From positions 1 to 49,376 of the forward strand of contig NZ_VTTP01000015.1 of the NCBI RefSeq assembly GCF_008364845.1: a stretch of DNA of 49,376 bases. Reading direction: 5' to 3'. The number at the start of each line of letters is the position of its first letter. Position 1 is the first letter of the stretch. Shown here piece after piece: positions 48,756 to 49,376 of the stretch. The notes beneath the pieces were generated by a model. The model saw only the letters and a program-made list of their open reading frames with translations, made no database searches and was not told the DNA's origin. The position numbers were made by a program, and so were the translations under genes. The stretch is from Actinotalea subterranea (GTDB lineage: Bacteria; Actinomycetota; Actinomycetes; Actinomycetales; Cellulomonadaceae).

Positions 48756-49217
48756 TCAGCTGCAGGTGTCGCAGACCCCTGTCGCGGGCAGGGCCATCGA
48801 GCACGTCGGGCACACCTTGGGTGCGACCTCGCGTGCGGCCGCGGCGCGTGCGGCGCTGGCGGGTCCCGCGGCGGCTCGGGGGGCGCGAGCGGCGCGTGGT
48901 GCGCGCGTCTTCGCCGCGGCGGGGGCCCGCACGGCCGACACGGGCTCCGACACCTCGAACCCGCGCCGGCGCAGGATCGCGACGGCGTCCTGCATGCCCC
49001 CGTGGAAGTCGTCGGGCGTCGCGAGGCGGCCGGTCGCGAACCTGTGCGCGACGCCGAGGACCGCCCGCGCGTCGTAGCTGTGGCCCTCGTGGAGCAGCGC
49101 GTACTCGGGCACGGGCTCGAAGCCGTAGACGTCGAGGAACGCGTCGGCGCCGCGGGTGTCGTGCTCCGCCACGGCCTGGAGGATGTGCTGTCTGGTCACG
49201 GAGGAGAACGTCGCCAC
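48756..49217 (-). CDS. ScoMcrA-like head domain fused to a zinc ribbon
   Basis: A 153-residue protein. Residues 1-88 (FSSVTRQHILQAVAEHD..., YDARAVLGVAHRFATGR, FHGGMQDAVAILRRRGFEV) match my memory of the N-terminal 'head' domain of ScoMcrA, the Streptomyces coelicolor type IV restriction enzyme for modified DNA. An Ala/Arg/Pro linker (about 90-130) leads to a four-Cys zinc ribbon (CPTC...CDTC) at the very end. There is no nuclease (HNH) motif. The GTG at 49217 is 8 nt after TACGAT. Its role may be modified-DNA recognition, but this is unproven. It is convergent with the phosphatase gene, with a 4-bp gap. Confidence 0.7.
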   Translation of the reverse strand: MATFSSVTRQHILQAVAEHDTRGADAFLDVYGFEPVPEYALLHEGHSYDARAVLGVAHRFATGRLATPDDFHGGMQDAVAILRRRGFEVSEPVSAVRAPAAAKTRAPRAARAPRAAAGPASAARAAAAREVAPKVCPTCSMALPATGVCDTCS

Positions 49218-49289
49218 GACCAGTGATCGTACGGGGCGTGGGCCTGGGGCGACGCGGGCGGGTCGGGCGGAAAGGGTTTGAGGGCCGCG

Positions 49290-49376
49290 ATCGTGGGCTG
49301 CTAGATGTACTGACCCGGGACGTTGGTCGAGTGGGTGTGACGCGCTGATCTGAGTGCTGGCGCGAGGAGGGCCTCC
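49290..49376 (+). other. Possible start of another insertion sequence, cut by the window edge
   Basis: A stretch beginning TGTACTGACCCGGGACGTTG (49305) resembles, from memory, terminal sequences of IS481-family elements in actinobacteria. It ends in a purine-rich AGGAGG-type sequence at 49366-49371, as would precede a start codon just outside the window. No coding sequence can be seen here, so this is tentative. Confidence 0.3.

Overview
The window is very GC-rich DNA (roughly 70-75% by eye) with strong G/C codon third positions, GTG starts, ATGA/GTGA stop-start overlaps and many leaderless genes. Gene content (LacI-controlled sugar ABC systems, a GH35 beta-galactosidase, [FeFe] hydrogenase, NatAB-type ABC exporters) points to a facultatively anaerobic actinobacterium, most like Cellulomonadaceae (Cellulomonas, Oerskovia, Actinotalea). 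That placement is inference; there is no rRNA or other phylogenetic marker here.

Layout, left to right. 48-1352: an IS3-family insertion sequence. 1495-5227: PadR regulator, MacB/FtsX-type ABC ATPase and permease, then a TetR repressor divergent from a short-chain dehydrogenase (5314-6252), sharing a doublet operator. 6249-6652: a relic of a secreted protein and a small membrane protein. 6722-8576: a Gfo/Idh/MocA oxidoreductase, a small membrane protein and a divergent YiiX-like papain-fold protein, sharing an 18-bp bidirectional leaderless promoter. 8602-15075: LacI regulator and divergent sugar ABC importer plus GH35 beta-galactosidase, with a perfect LacI-type palindrome. 15089-17740: a TetR with a long N-terminal extension and a divergent ABC exporter, with three matching operators. 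17917-23291: AAA ATPase, FNT-family channel, NatAB-type exporter, sulfurtransferase. 23452-27558: ugp-like glycerol-3-phosphate/glycerophosphodiester operon ending in a GDPD phosphodiesterase, with a candidate PHO box. 27832-29721: aldo/keto reductase and MerR regulator.

29888-43688 is the most unusual part. On the minus strand a 1084-residue [FeFe] hydrogenase, built on a NuoG-like and GltD-like electron-input module, is followed after 4 bp by a complete ABC importer of unknown substrate. Upstream lies a full agmatine deiminase operon (APC antiporter, agmatine deiminase, putrescine carbamoyltransferase, carbamate kinase), bracketed by two related inverted-repeat elements, and a TetR gene. 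Next come a DUF6448-type protein carrying a His-Cys-Asp 'nickel-hook-like' sequence, an S26 protease resembling the Ni-SOD maturation protease SodX, and a Crp/Fnr regulator. An FNR-type box sits at -41.5 of the first of these. Together they suggest a fermentative or low-oxygen set: ATP from agmatine, electron disposal as H2, a possible redox/metal protein.

43821-48751 is a partner-switching signalling set (RsbW-like kinase, STAS antagonist, MASE1-PAS-SpoIIE phosphatase) linked to a BcsA-like glycosyltransferase with a large insert. 48756-49217 is a ScoMcrA-head-domain/zinc-ribbon protein. The right edge may hold the start of another insertion sequence.
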